Position numbers and translations under genes: made by a program. A DNA stretch of 64,000 nucleotides from Leptospira sanjuanensis (lineage in GTDB: Bacteria; Spirochaetota; Leptospiria; Leptospirales; Leptospiraceae): NCBI RefSeq assembly GCF_022267325.1, contig NZ_JAIZBG010000002.1, positions 303,501 through 367,500 of the forward strand, written 5' to 3'. This document shows positions 25,369-35,077 of the stretch, in pieces. The stretch's first letter is position 1, and each line of letters opens with the position of its first letter. Under the pieces are notes generated by a model. The model ran no database searches and was not told the origin of the DNA. It saw nothing but the letters and a program-made list of their open reading frames with translations.

Positions 25369-25553
25369 GCCTAACGAAAGAGTCTCCTCGACGTTGCGGC
25401 CGCAAGCGCTTTTGCGCGACGCGGTTGGCACGAGGTTCGAGGCGCCTTAGCGCCGTCCCGCGATCCGAAGTGACAAAGCAATGTGGCTTTAGCCCGGAGT
25501 GAGTCCGAACGGGAACCGTGAGTGACGAACGAAGCGAGGAGACGAAGTTAAGC
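25369..25553 (-). repeat. attC-like site 27 (family A)
   Basis: 185 bp, cores GCCTAAC and GTTAAGC. It ends the same body as site 1 but has different modules in all four hairpins (CCGC..GCGG, GGCGC..GCGCC, GGC-TTTA-GCC and the GAACGGGAACCGTGAG type). Confidence 0.87.
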
Positions 25554-25567
25554 GATGGTGGCGTTAA

Positions 25568-25768
25568 TTAAATTAAGGAATTGTGTAATTCCATTTCTTT
25601 TTGTAAGATCGTATTAACAATTGTACTAAGATCTTTATTCTTCTTAAGTGCGATTTTCTTATAGTATTCTTCTAATTGCGGATCAAGATATACCGGAAAA
25701 TGAAGATCCTTTAAATCCCGTGAGTAAACACCACGCTTGCCTTTTGAAAAATCGTATTCTTCTCTCAT
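25568..25768 (-). CDS. brnA: BrnA-like antitoxin (copy 2)
   Basis: Protein and surrounding body are identical to 562-762. RHH antitoxin starting MREEYDFSKGKRGVY, 3 bp after brnT copy 2. Confidence 0.8.
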   Translation of the reverse strand: MREEYDFSKGKRGVYSRDLKDLHFPVYLDPQLEEYYKKIALKKNKDLSTIVNTILQKEMELHNSLI

Positions 25769-25771
25769 ATA

Positions 25772-26062
25772 TTAGATATCAGCTGAGTAGTATTGAGCTT
25801 TTTCTGAATTTGTAGCTGGCCTCGCCGATATGATCCTTATTATTTCTTCATCATTTTGTGATCGATCAACAAAAATTACGACCGCGATAGTAATATTTTC
25901 AATTGTCCCAAGTGCAATTTCTCTTACTTCATCAATAGAATGGTCTGGATCAGAAATGTAAATCGTTCTCGGGTCAGCAAAAACTAATGATGCTTCTCCA
26001 AATGAAAGACCATGCTTTTGAATATTTATCCTTTCTTTTTCAAGATCCCATTCAAAGCGCAC
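25772..26062 (-). CDS. brnT: BrnT-family RNase toxin (copy 2)
   Basis: Identical to 766-1056, including the GTG start and operator. The identity spans the whole body 25554-26168 and ends at the AAC of site 28, where copy 1 continues into a family A site and copy 2 into a family B site. Recent duplication is likely; two identical TA modules would be mutually compensating. Confidence 0.85.
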   Translation of the reverse strand: MRFEWDLEKERINIQKHGLSFGEASLVFADPRTIYISDPDHSIDEVREIALGTIENITIAVVIFVDRSQNDEEIIRIISARPATNSEKAQYYSADI

Positions 26063-26067
26063 TTTAA

Positions 26068-26086
26068 TAGTATAATCGATATACTA
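26068..26086 (-). promoter_or_regulatory. Palindromic operator of brnTA copy 2
   Basis: Same TAGTATA..TATACTA element as 1062-1080. Confidence 0.6.
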
Positions 26087-26168
26087 AATATTTGTAAAGT
26101 CTTTAATTTTTTCTCTCATTGGCTTTTATCGAAAGATATTTGTATTAAGATTCAAGTTCGCCACTGTC

Positions 26169-26357
26169 GCTTAACGACGTAGGTTTCTCGACGTTTGCGT
26201 TCCCGGAGCGCTTGTGCGCGAAGGGATTTTAACGAGGCTTGAGCGAACCTTAGTGAGCGTCTTGCAAGCTGAAGTTAAAAAGCAAATGTGGCAAGGCCCG
26301 CAGTGAGTCCGAGCGGGAACCGTGAGTGACGAACGAAGCGAGAAACCGCAGTTAGCC
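26169..26357 (-). repeat. attC-like site 28 (family B)
   Basis: 189 bp, cores GCTTAAC and GTTAGCC; stem GGTTTCTCG/CGAGAAACC. The second hairpin has the TTTTAACGAGGCTTG module shared with sites 15 and 31. Confidence 0.85.
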
Positions 26358-26383
26358 GACGTGGCTATCAACGCTATAGCATT

Positions 26384-26707
26384 TTACAAATAATTCAAGA
26401 TTTGATCTTTTTGATAGCCGTAGATTGTTATTATTTTATCATTTATTTTACCGGGAACGTGAATTGCTTTAAGATCCGCTAAAACTTGTTCAAATTTCTC
26501 TTCTTCAACGACTTTGATTTCTAGTAACTCGATCGTTTTATATCCACCTAATGTAAAATGATAAAACCACTCACCATCCCAATTTGAAATGTGTTGAGTG
26601 TAAAGATCTTTTGTTCTCCAATAAACGAGGAAAGAGTAATTTACCATTAGAAGTTTAATTTCTTTCCATTTGGTTTCATTCATTACTGATAAATATTCTT
26701 CTGACAT
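26384..26707 (-). CDS. Small protein, DUF6678-like
   Basis: 107 residues; VNETKWKEIKLLMV-type opening (here MNETKWKEIKLLMV), YWRTKDLYTQHISNWDGEWF and YHFTLGGYKTIELLEIKV, then IHVPGKINDKIITIYGY. This resembles a family of small proteins of unknown function (recalled as DUF6678). Second gene of a two-gene cassette with a DUF3916-like protein. Possibly immunity-like; not shown. Confidence 0.5.
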   Translation of the reverse strand: MSEEYLSVMNETKWKEIKLLMVNYSFLVYWRTKDLYTQHISNWDGEWFYHFTLGGYKTIELLEIKVVEEEKFEQVLADLKAIHVPGKINDKIITIYGYQKDQILNYL

Positions 26708-26723
26708 ATGTTATAAAATCTTG

Positions 26724-27248
26724 CTATTCAAGCTCGCCTATGACTAATAATTCATCTTTCCAAACGACATCACCATCGTATATATTTTCCAAGTAGTATT
26801 TAATACTGAATCTTAATGGAATATTATACATTGATTTAATATCGAATTCGTTTGTTTCTATTAGGATCCATACTTGCTCTTCATCATTCCGGATAAAAAA
26901 GCTATTAAAATATTCTTTATTGAAAAAGATAATTATTTGAGATCTAGACAATTCCTGCTTACAGATAATACAAACCACTTTGCAAAATACATTCCCAGAA
27001 GGCTTTAACGTAGATAAATATTCTGAGCGATTAATGAGTGTTTGAATTAGTAGTTTTCTTGCTTTTTTCGGCGTTCTCTTCGAATCGGCAAATGATTTTT
27101 TTACAGGTATATGAAAATGCCAAAATTCCTTGTCTGAAGATCCTTCTGGGAACTCCTCAGTAAGTTTAATAAGTGTCGCAACGAGCACCCTACATTTCCG
27201 CCTTAAGCCTCTTGTTTTCTTTTTCATATTTTGTATAAAATTCATCAT
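26724..27248 (-). CDS. DUF3916-like protein
   Basis: 174 residues; EFPEGSSDKEFWHFHIPVKK, RKLLIQTLINRSEYLSTLKP and SQIIIFFNKEYFNSFFIRN match the pattern of DUF3916 proteins, whose role is unknown. Starts close to the arm of site 29; the alternative start is the second methionine. Operon with 26384-26707, 16 bp apart. Confidence 0.55.
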   Translation of the reverse strand: MMNFIQNMKKKTRGLRRKCRVLVATLIKLTEEFPEGSSDKEFWHFHIPVKKSFADSKRTPKKARKLLIQTLINRSEYLSTLKPSGNVFCKVVCIICKQELSRSQIIIFFNKEYFNSFFIRNDEEQVWILIETNEFDIKSMYNIPLRFSIKYYLENIYDGDVVWKDELLVIGELE

Positions 27249-27258
27249 TAGCCATGTC

Positions 27259-27440
27259 GGCTAACGAAAGAGTCTCCTCGACGTTGCGGCCGCAAGCGCA
27301 TTAGCGCGACGCGGTTGGCACGAGGTTCGAGTGAGCCTTAGCGAACGGCTCGCGAACCGAAGTGGCAAAGCAATGTGGCTTTAGCCCGTAGTGAGGGACG
27401 CATTAGCGATCCCGAACGAAGCAAGGAGACGAAGTTAGAC
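27259..27440 (-). repeat. attC-like site 29 (family A)
   Basis: 182 bp, cores GGCTAAC and GTTAGAC; CCGC..GCGG first hairpin; GGC-TTTA-GCC third. Confidence 0.85.
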
Positions 27441-27455
27441 GCTGGTCAGCATCTT

Positions 27456-27857
27456 TTAAAGCCAGTTTTCAATTTTAAGATCTTTAATCCGATTAAATTC
27501 CTTCTCATTGTTTGTCACAAGAGTAAGTTTATTCGATAACGCCTGAGAACCTATTAAAAGATCGAAAGGGCCAATTGGCTTCCCTACTTTCTCTAATTCT
27601 ACTCGAACTTTTGCAGCTTTATTCGTGTCTTCACTAACAAATGGAAGAATATTCAAATAACTTAAAAAATCTTCTAAGACTCTCGAATTCTTTTCAGAAT
27701 GTAGACTTTTCTGAACACCATACTTCAGTTCAAATTCTGTAATTGATGAAATAAAGATATTTTCAAATTTGATCTTTTTGAATTTTTTATAAACCGACTC
27801 TGGCTTTTGATTAATTATATAAATGCAAATATTTGTATCTAATAAGTATTGAATCAT
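27456..27857 (-). CDS. vapC: VapC-type PIN toxin
   Basis: 133 residues; YLLDTNICIYIINQKPESVY, SSITEFELKYGVQKSLHSEK, IGPFDLLIGSQALSN and LVTNNEKEFNRIKDLKIENW are VapC motifs with the acidic residues intact. Overlaps its VapB by 4 bp. Related to but clearly distinct from the VapC at 16413. Confidence 0.92.
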   Translation of the reverse strand: MIQYLLDTNICIYIINQKPESVYKKFKKIKFENIFISSITEFELKYGVQKSLHSEKNSRVLEDFLSYLNILPFVSEDTNKAAKVRVELEKVGKPIGPFDLLIGSQALSNKLTLVTNNEKEFNRIKDLKIENWL

Positions 27858-28084
27858 ATTCTATTTCGTTTGTCATACTCCGCTGGTTGATTTCGATCAA
27901 TTACAAGATCATCTGAGAAATTATTAACTGCGTTCCAAAATCTATCAACGGCATCATCTATTGGTGTTAAAATAACATTATTCCCGTCTTTCCTTATATA
28001 AACCTCTTTACCTTTAAAACGATAATCTTTAGGCAAACGAATTGCCTGACTGTCACCATTTTTAAAAATTTTAGCCTTGTTCAT
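27854..28084 (-). CDS. vapB: VapB (AbrB-type) antitoxin
   Basis: 76 residues; MNKAKIFKNGDSQAIRLPKD is the VapB DNA-binding motif; the tail NNFSDDLVIDRNQPAEYDKR binds the toxin. The ATG lies inside the palindrome 28083-28104. Confidence 0.92.
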   Translation of the reverse strand: MNKAKIFKNGDSQAIRLPKDYRFKGKEVYIRKDGNNVILTPIDDAVDRFWNAVNNFSDDLVIDRNQPAEYDKRNRI

Positions 28085-28104
28085 ATATATTTAAGCATAT
28101 ATAT
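28083..28104 (-). promoter_or_regulatory. vapBC operator overlapping the start codon
   Basis: ATATATAT-ttaagc-ATATATAT inverted repeat covering the vapB ATG (28082-28084). Confidence 0.5.
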
Positions 28105-28196
28105 AATAAAACAAGCGTCAATGATTTTTTCGATAATTTGAATAAAATAATTTTGAAACTATAAATTGGGAAAAACAGGAATTTTTGCTGACTTGC

Positions 28197-28375
28197 GTCT
28201 AACGAAAGAGTCTCCTCGACGTTGCGACTCCGAGCGCCTCTGCGCGAAGGAGTTGGCGCGAGGTTTGAGGCGCCTTAGCGCCGTCTCGCAAACCGAAGCG
28301 GCAAAGCAATGTGTCGAAGACCGTAGTGAGGGTCGCATTGGCGATCCCGAACGAAGCGAGGAGCCGCAGTTATAC
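28197..28375 (-). repeat. attC-like site 30 (chimeric right end)
   Basis: 179 bp, cores GTCTAAC and GTTATAC. Left half GTCTCCTCG, right half CGAGGAGCC, giving one mismatch. The stop codon of the protease gene lies in the right core. Confidence 0.85.
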
Positions 28376-29134
28376 GCCGTCGCTTTCTATAAATTTCAAA
28401 ACAAGTGACATTGGCTCAAAAAATATATCAATTCGCGTTGCGATCTTATCGACTCGATACGCTTTACCTATACCTGCAATAAATATATCTTTTGAATCTT
28501 TAGGGATGTAAAATATTGGTGACCCACTTAGGCCATTTAACTCTGGAAGAGAGCTACCATCAGATCTTTTTATTGGAATATAGTAATTATAATAGCCTAA
28601 TTCGTTCTTAACGAAATCAAGTTGGTGGACAAAAATCGAACTTTTAAGACGTCTTAACTTTAATACGAATTCAGTTTTCGAGATTAAATACCCAGCTACA
28701 ATTAAACTGTCGCCTTCCTTGAAATCATCTTTGGAATATACTAAACTATGATCAAATATAATCGGCAGATGCACTAACTCCTGCAAAAAATTGTCCGATA
28801 ATTTAATTGTGCAAAAATCGATATCAATCAAATCCTTTAATACTTTATTTTCGTTAATTATGACTGGTTGGTTTAGCGTTCCAGTGATATTTACAAAGCG
28901 GCCCTTATCGTGCGTATAAAATTCTTTTCCATTATCCTTTACTACGTGATTTGCTGAAATTAGAAAGTGATCCTTTCTATGACCTAAAATAAATCCAGTC
29001 CCTATTAAAAAATACTGTTTATCTCTTTTAACGAAAATTGGCACAACTACGTTTTGATAGAATGATTCGATAGAGCCGTTAAACTTTTTATCATCAATTC
29101 TTAATTTTCGATAAATGTATTTATTTAAGTTCAT
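28370..29134 (-). CDS. Trypsin-like serine protease-fold protein
   Basis: 254 residues. IGTGFILGHRKDHFLISANH carries the catalytic His, DLIDIDFCTIKLS the Asp, and LPELNGLSGSPIFYI the Ser in GxSGxP; the spacing suits a trypsin/HtrA-like fold. No signal peptide, so cytoplasmic. Trypsin-like domains occur as effectors in defence systems, but the substrate is unknown. The final GV and stop are encoded by the GTATAAC core. A relative with the same ends is at 54317-55078. Confidence 0.75.
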   Translation of the reverse strand: MNLNKYIYRKLRIDDKKFNGSIESFYQNVVVPIFVKRDKQYFLIGTGFILGHRKDHFLISANHVVKDNGKEFYTHDKGRFVNITGTLNQPVIINENKVLKDLIDIDFCTIKLSDNFLQELVHLPIIFDHSLVYSKDDFKEGDSLIVAGYLISKTEFVLKLRRLKSSIFVHQLDFVKNELGYYNYYIPIKRSDGSSLPELNGLSGSPIFYIPKDSKDIFIAGIGKAYRVDKIATRIDIFFEPMSLVLKFIESDGV

Positions 29135-29161
29135 AATGTCTATTTAATATAAAGCGATGGC

Positions 29162-29350
29162 GTATAACGAAAGAGGCTTCTCGACGTTTGCGTTCCCGGA
29201 GCGCTTGTGCGCAAAGGGATTTTAACGAGGCTTGAGCGAACCTTAGTGAGCGCCTTGCAAGCCGAAGTTAAAAAGCAAATGTGGCGAAGCCCGAAGTGAG
29301 TCCGAGCGGGAACCGTGAGTGACGAACGAAGCGAGAAACCGCAGTTATGC
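29162..29350 (-). repeat. attC-like site 31 (family B')
   Basis: 189 bp, cores GTATAAC and GTTATGC; left GGCTTCTCG, right CGAGAAACC, leaving one C.A mismatch; TTTTAACGAGGCTTG module. Confidence 0.85.
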
Positions 29351-29366
29351 GCAGTAACATGTAACC

Positions 29367-30242
29367 TTAAAACTTTGGCTCATCAATCAGACCTTTCGGG
29401 TACAAATCGTAGTTAATTTGATTATTCGTATCAAAATTACTTGTTGAGTTTTCAACAATTGTATTCCATGCTTTCCGTAAATTTTCATGTGCGTTCTTAG
29501 CATCAGCGATTCCAGAAGTCAATGCCGCAGTTATAATCAACAATTGAGCCAGCTTTGAAAGGATTATACTCCATTTTGGCTTTTCCTTAACAGTTTCCTG
29601 CTTAAGTTCTATTATTGTTTCCGAAATTATCTCTAATGTTTGTTTATTCTCAGAATGTAGACTATTGATTACCTCTAATGCATTATCTAAATATACTAAT
29701 ATTCTTCCTTTGTCTGACTTATTAAGATCAAAAAGACCATCGATCGTAACTGCATTTTCATCACGACCTGAGTAAACTTTTGCGTCAAAAATGCTAATCC
29801 CAATTAATTGTGAAATTCTTTGCAAAGCACTTGCAATATCTAAGAGTGTTGTTCTATTGAATCGAGTATTCTCTTCATATTTAAATAAGAATAAATTAAG
29901 AATCCATCGAGAAATGACTGGCAATGATCGGAAACTCACTCCGCCTGATTGAGTTAATGAGGCAACAACGGACATATTTTGTCGTAATGCAAATCCATTT
30001 TCAATTGTATAAAGGTCAGTCAACTTTTCACTATTAATCTTTCTTAGCATCGAGGTAGTAATATGAAATACCTTTTCGAATTCATTAATAATCCCATCTC
30101 TATTCAAGATAGTTAGTGTCTTTGCGTTTATTGAGCGACTACAATCAAGAAAGTATTGTTCGGAAAATTTCAATTTATCTATTATTTCATATTCAAATAG
30201 ATAGGGTTCCAAAAATTTTTGAAGCTGTTCTTTAGTGATCAT
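29367..30242 (-). CDS. Unknown protein with one membrane segment
   Basis: 291 residues, mainly helical. A hydrophobic segment near residues 235-252 (LAQLLIITAALTSGIADAKN) could anchor it. SGRDENAVTIDGLFDLNKS is a distinctive central motif. No family recognised. Single-gene cassette with a sparse upstream region. Confidence 0.5.
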   Translation of the reverse strand: MITKEQLQKFLEPYLFEYEIIDKLKFSEQYFLDCSRSINAKTLTILNRDGIINEFEKVFHITTSMLRKINSEKLTDLYTIENGFALRQNMSVVASLTQSGGVSFRSLPVISRWILNLFLFKYEENTRFNRTTLLDIASALQRISQLIGISIFDAKVYSGRDENAVTIDGLFDLNKSDKGRILVYLDNALEVINSLHSENKQTLEIISETIIELKQETVKEKPKWSIILSKLAQLLIITAALTSGIADAKNAHENLRKAWNTIVENSTSNFDTNNQINYDLYPKGLIDEPKF

Positions 30243-30274
30243 TTTATATTAGTATTTATTACCCATGTTATTGC

Positions 30275-30458
<184 letters not shown>

Positions 30459-30469
30459 GACGTAATGAA

Positions 30470-31402
30470 TTATAAGACATTACTTTTGCCCTGGTTACAT
30501 TCAAAGCAAAGAGTTTGAAGATTTTCTATAGCTGTTTCACCACCTTTACTCCAGGGTAGAATATGATCTACATTAAGTTCTATATCGGGATTTTTAGAAG
30601 GGGATTTTCCGCAGGCTTGGCAAGTAAATCGGTCTCGTTTCAGTATAAAAAATCTTAACCTCAAATTAATTTTTCTAGGGCTTCTTTTTATTTTAATCTC
30701 ATTTTCACTTGTATGAATCGGAGGTTCCAATTTCGCTAACTGGGATTCATTTGGACCAACATCTTCTGATATTGATTCGGTTTCTTTTTCAAAAGAGTCC
30801 GAATCGATAAATTTTACAAATGATTCTAATGCAGCTTTCCAAGATCCAAATTTATTTTCATATGAGCTGACATGATATTTAGATAGTGGCTTAGCCACTT
30901 CCTCGTATCGAGGTTGTCTGCCTAAATAAGTCCAAATATTTAAGATATTCTCTAAGTAGTCTTCAACGGAAGTATTATAATGCCTTCCCACTTCCAAATT
31001 AGCTTTTTTCTTTGCATTATTCCATCCGCCAAAACGTTTAATTAAAGTAGTAGACCCATATTTCCCATACTCGTCATACTCAGAAATTGTAAGCTTAGTA
31101 TTATTTAATTTTAAAGCTACTTCTTGAATATCTTTAAGTAAAAATTCATCTCTAATAGAATTTTCTCCGTATTCAATGCCATGGATACTTGCTTCAGTAT
31201 TTAATCTTGCTTTATGCAGCGCTCTCTCCCAACTCCCGAATCGTTTCTTAGCCGTTTGGTAGGAATATTTTGCCCCATTTTTCTTTGAATAGTCTCTGAT
31301 CTTTAATGAATCTTTTTGCAAATTTTTTGCTACAGACTGAAGGTTTTCTATAATGTCCAGATCCGAAATCTTTTGATGTAAATCTCTTAATTCGAATTTC
31401 AT
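30470..31402 (-). CDS. HNH endonuclease with N-terminal homing-nuclease-associated repeats
   Basis: 310 residues. Three helical repeats occur at about 40-65, 92-117 and 140-172 (KKRFGSWERALHKARL, IKRFGGWNNAKKKANL, ENKFGSWKAALESF), of the type found before HNH nucleases and thought to bind DNA. The C-terminal HNH has TCQACGKSP, LNVDHILPWSKGGETAIENL and CFECNQGKS, with zinc cysteines and catalytic histidine. Function could be homing, restriction or defence. Shorter relative at 35078. Confidence 0.85.
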   Translation of the reverse strand: MKFELRDLHQKISDLDIIENLQSVAKNLQKDSLKIRDYSKKNGAKYSYQTAKKRFGSWERALHKARLNTEASIHGIEYGENSIRDEFLLKDIQEVALKLNNTKLTISEYDEYGKYGSTTLIKRFGGWNNAKKKANLEVGRHYNTSVEDYLENILNIWTYLGRQPRYEEVAKPLSKYHVSSYENKFGSWKAALESFVKFIDSDSFEKETESISEDVGPNESQLAKLEPPIHTSENEIKIKRSPRKINLRLRFFILKRDRFTCQACGKSPSKNPDIELNVDHILPWSKGGETAIENLQTLCFECNQGKSNVL

Positions 31403-31437
31403 ACATTTTTCTTGTTAAATTTGATTTTCATTATGTC

Positions 31438-31617
31438 GACTAACGAAAGAGTCTCCTCGACGTTGCGTCCGCGAGCGCCTATGCGCAACGCGGTTGGCAC
31501 AAGGTTCGAGGCGCCTTAGCGCCGTCCCGCGAACCGAAGTGACAAAGCAATGTGGCTTTAGCCCGGAGTGAGGGTCGCATGAGCGATCCCGAACGAAGCG
31601 AGGAGCCGCAGTTAGAC
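31438..31617 (-). repeat. attC-like site 33 (chimeric right end)
   Basis: 180 bp, cores GACTAAC and GTTAGAC. Left GTCTCCTCG, right CGAGGAGCC. Ends the second copy of the PIN/RHH body; differs throughout from site 15, which ends the first copy. Confidence 0.85.
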
Positions 31618-31639
31618 GACGTGCCCCGATTATTAGATA

Positions 31640-31903
31640 TTATAATTTATCCCAAGCAGGAATTTTATCGTCGCTATTGATCTGAGAAAGAACATTTCTA
31701 AAATCTGCGAAAATTTGTTTCTTAGTTTTACCTTTGTAATATTTTTCAAAATATTGAGAAGTTTCAAGATCTTGAATTTCTTTCGTAAATGCGTAAAGTG
31801 CTAATTGATTTATTGAAACACCCTGCTCTTCAGCCACTTTCTCAATTTTATGCTTCAATTCAGAAGGAATTCTAATAGTCAATACACTAGCTTTTGTTTT
31901 CAT
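31640..31903 (-). CDS. Ribbon-helix-helix antitoxin (copy 2)
   Basis: Protein identical to 14483-14746. RHH domain followed by a toxin-binding tail; overlaps the end of the PIN toxin upstream. Confidence 0.82.
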   Translation of the reverse strand: MKTKASVLTIRIPSELKHKIEKVAEEQGVSINQLALYAFTKEIQDLETSQYFEKYYKGKTKKQIFADFRNVLSQINSDDKIPAWDKL

Positions 31904-32333
31904 AATTCTCCCTCCAATAATTCATAAAATTCGACGGTGTTATAACTTTCAAATCTTGAAATTTTAAATCGTTATCTATTAGATAATCTTTTACGTTACT
32001 AGTAATTAAATAATCCGCGTTACAGGCTATTGCAAGTTCGACAAAATGATTATCATCCTCATCGCGCAGGTTTGGACGAAAGGCAAAATAAATCGTTTGC
32101 GGATAACTTGCGTAAGCAATAAATCCCAATATCTTTTTTATTTCTTTATCGTTAATTCCTAAATCTGCTTTTGAAGTCCGCCTATTTAGCACTTCTTCAT
32201 ATTCTTTAAAGACGGGTATCGATAATCCTAACTTAATTTTCTGATCGAAAACTAATTCCAGAATTGCTCGGGAAGCCCCTTTTCTTGCTCTTAACGCTTG
32301 ATAAAGAACATTTGTATCTAAGACGACTTTCAA
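31887..32333 (-). CDS. PIN-domain toxin, COG1569 type (copy 2)
   Basis: 148 residues starting at a TTG (MKVVLDTNVLYQALRARKGA); only K to R differs from copy 1. Upstream DNA differs at several bases from copy 1, breaking the longer open frame and the operator symmetry, while the rest of the body remains nearly identical. Confidence 0.85.
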   Translation of the reverse strand: MKVVLDTNVLYQALRARKGASRAILELVFDQKIKLGLSIPVFKEYEEVLNRRTSKADLGINDKEIKKILGFIAYASYPQTIYFAFRPNLRDEDDNHFVELAIACNADYLITSNVKDYLIDNDLKFQDLKVITPSNFMNYWRENYENKS

Positions 32334-32410
32334 TTTCTATACGGTAGTATATATGCTATCATTTGTCAATGGCTAATTTAGCCTTTCCACGCAAGATTTG
32401 GGGCATGTTC

Positions 32411-32533
32411 GTCTAACGTTTCCGAGATAGCCGACGTTGCACGACGGCGGCGAACTTGCTTAGCAAGTCTCGATGCCGGAGTAGCAATGTGCCGCAGGCC
32501 GAGCGCCAGCGATGCGGTTATCTCGTGTTAGCC
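32411..32533 (-). repeat. attC-like site 34 (short, divergent)
   Basis: Only 123 bp, cores GTCTAAC and GTTAGCC. The stem is CCGAGATAGCCG with CGGTTATCTCG, unrelated in sequence to families A and B but equivalent in position. It keeps GACGTTGC..GCAATGTG and a C(TTGCTTAGCAAG)-type hairpin. It follows the restriction-methylase cassette. Confidence 0.8.
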
Positions 32534-32545
32534 GATGGCGCGATT

Positions 32546-34804
32546 TTAAGAAAGATTAAAAAGGGTTGGTTGTGATTCTTCTCTTTTTAATTTCCAAGAA
32601 TCTTCGTTAACTCTCTCGGCGATGTCTTCTAAAACTGAGAGTATGGTTTGCTTTTCTGGCGTAATTCCATTTTTTAAAAGAGGTAAGATATAAAGAATAA
32701 TTTCATCAAAGTGTGTTGATTTGTTTTCTCGTTGCATTCTGGTTAGGAAGCTAATCAAATAATATTTTATTCTTAGTTTTACATCTATATGAGTTTTGAA
32801 TTTCATTCCTTTTTTAATTGTGAAAATTTCAGTAGCTTCATTGTAATCAAAATTTTCTAAGAGAATAGGTGTAAGATCAGTGTATTCTTTTTTCAATAGA
32901 TCTAAAAAACCCAATTCTAGGCCTTTTATAATTAATTCATCATTGATTTGTTCTAATGTAGCGCCATTATTTTTTGCAATTATGCCTTCAATGGTTTGCA
33001 TTACTATTGTAGCTATATTCATGCCTAAGTTTGCTTTTAAGATTGCTTTTGGATTTGTAACTTTTCTAAAATTTATAATTAATTGGCCCGATAAAACTGT
33101 AAATGGATTTTGTCGTTTCTTAAAACTGGTTTGTCCGTTTTTTTGAGGAACTGCTCCGACGTACTCAAAGCCGCAACTTTCAGCTGTATCTATAATTAGA
33201 TGCCAGAATTCTGGATCTTTATGTGCAAACACAAAAGATAGCCATCTATCAAATTTTAAAACACGATACATTTCTTTAATGCTTTCAGCGATTAAATTGT
33301 TATAATTTTCTTTTGTTTTTTCTTTCTCTCCGCCTTCAATGGCTTCCTGTTCATAATCTTCTTCTGAGACTGGTAAGTCGAGCCAAGCATTCCACATAAC
33401 TGATAAGTCTAAGTATGGTATTTTTTTTCCGTAAGGAGGATCTGTATAAATATAATCAATGCTTTCTTTAGGAATTGTTTTTAGATTTGTGGCTGTTCCT
33501 TTTAGAATTTCGATATTATTAATTGTAGTTTCATTAATAAAATATTCCATTTCTCTTTTTGCATCAGCTAATCTTTTAAATTTAGTTTCGAAGATTTCCA
33601 TTAATTCTAATTCGCCCGGATCAGGTGCCATTCTATAACGATAATAACGAAATGGGGCACTATCACCACCACCTTCACTTTTAGTATAATGAAAAGTTAA
33701 ATTAAATTTATTAACGCTACTTGAAAAAGCTACCATTAGTGAATTTTTTATATTTTCATCTGGTTCTTTCTTGATTATGGATTTTAATAGCGCTAATTGA
33801 GCTAATTGTTTATCACTAAATAATTGCTCAACAGTTTCAACATCGGAACCTTTCGGTAAAGGAAATCCTTTCGGATAGGGATATTTCTTTAAAGCTGCTT
33901 TGATATCTTCTTTGGTTTTCGGTTCTTTTTCCAAATATTCTTTTTTAATTTTTTGAAAGGAATCTGACAGGAATGCTAATTTAATTGGGCTAACCAACGA
34001 CTTTACTATAAAAACTGCCATTGGATTTAGATCAATGCTTATTGCCTTTCGATTGTTCATTAAAGCTTCAATGGCTGTGACTCCGCTGCCGCCAAAAGGG
34101 TCCAAAATTATGTCGTTGGGTCGACTGAAATTTTTTATATAGTCAGAGACTATATTCCAGGCTTGTTTTGTAAAATACCCATGTACTCCGAAATGTCTTT
34201 TTGCTTGTTGCTTTCTAACCGGAATTTCATCTAGTAAAGGTCGTAATTTATAATCGAATTCTCCAGTTTTAGCGATAGTTAATGAATCATAGGAAAGATT
34301 TTTACCAATTTGAAAACTATTAGCAGATAATAACATTGATAGTTTTTCCCAAGAATGTTCGATTTCTTCTATTTGAAATAAAAGGATTGGTTTATTTGTT
34401 GATTCTCTTCGATATAGAGCAAATTCAAGACCATTACATAGAGCGAAATATGTGCTGCGGATTTCAGGATGTGATGCATAACTGTAAACTTGTCCAATAT
34501 TATCTTCATCCATTATGTTGATGTCTGGAGATTTTGCATCTAGAGTTAAGGCATAATTTTCTTCTATTAAAATTAGATAATCTGGAATTAGCTTAATTGG
34601 AATTTTCTTATTACTGCCGATTTTCAGAAATGGATGCTCTAACGTTTTACTTCTTATAATTTGTCCTTCTTTGTATCCGAGAGCATTCAAAATAGGAAGT
34701 ATTATTACTTCTCTAACGCTGTCTTCTTTAAATTCATTATTTTCGTGTAATTCTTGAAAGTTCAGATTTCCGAACAGGGTTTTTGAATTAATTTTTGCAG
34801 ACAT
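32546..34804 (-). CDS. Fused nuclease-domain/DNA methyltransferase (restriction-modification like)
   Basis: 752 residues. An N-terminal type I R-subunit-like nuclease domain (KLIPDYLILIEENYALTLDA, with PD..D-x-K) is followed by an amino-methyltransferase: motif I LDPFGGSGVTAIEALMN at about 235-255 and motif IV IYTDPPYGKKIPYLD at about 455-470. The C-terminal 200 residues may recognise DNA. One-polypeptide organisation recalls type IIG or DISARM/BREX-like methylases; no separate restriction subunit is present. The largest single gene in the array. Confidence 0.8.
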   Translation of the reverse strand: MSAKINSKTLFGNLNFQELHENNEFKEDSVREVIILPILNALGYKEGQIIRSKTLEHPFLKIGSNKKIPIKLIPDYLILIEENYALTLDAKSPDINIMDEDNIGQVYSYASHPEIRSTYFALCNGLEFALYRRESTNKPILLFQIEEIEHSWEKLSMLLSANSFQIGKNLSYDSLTIAKTGEFDYKLRPLLDEIPVRKQQAKRHFGVHGYFTKQAWNIVSDYIKNFSRPNDIILDPFGGSGVTAIEALMNNRKAISIDLNPMAVFIVKSLVSPIKLAFLSDSFQKIKKEYLEKEPKTKEDIKAALKKYPYPKGFPLPKGSDVETVEQLFSDKQLAQLALLKSIIKKEPDENIKNSLMVAFSSSVNKFNLTFHYTKSEGGGDSAPFRYYRYRMAPDPGELELMEIFETKFKRLADAKREMEYFINETTINNIEILKGTATNLKTIPKESIDYIYTDPPYGKKIPYLDLSVMWNAWLDLPVSEEDYEQEAIEGGEKEKTKENYNNLIAESIKEMYRVLKFDRWLSFVFAHKDPEFWHLIIDTAESCGFEYVGAVPQKNGQTSFKKRQNPFTVLSGQLIINFRKVTNPKAILKANLGMNIATIVMQTIEGIIAKNNGATLEQINDELIIKGLELGFLDLLKKEYTDLTPILLENFDYNEATEIFTIKKGMKFKTHIDVKLRIKYYLISFLTRMQRENKSTHFDEIILYILPLLKNGITPEKQTILSVLEDIAERVNEDSWKLKREESQPTLFNLS

Positions 34805-34857
34805 TTTTTTTATTTCGGTTAATAGTTATTATTTAATGTAAATTTGCAAGCGCTTTC

Positions 34858-35041
<184 letters not shown>

Positions 35042-35077
35042 GCTGGTGGCGGCTTCTGTTTCGATTTTATATGTTTC

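Noticed and set aside
30470..31402. Group I or II intron carrying an HNH homing enzyme
   Set aside because: The gene is a normal single-gene cassette with matched arms and no intron structure or interrupted host gene.
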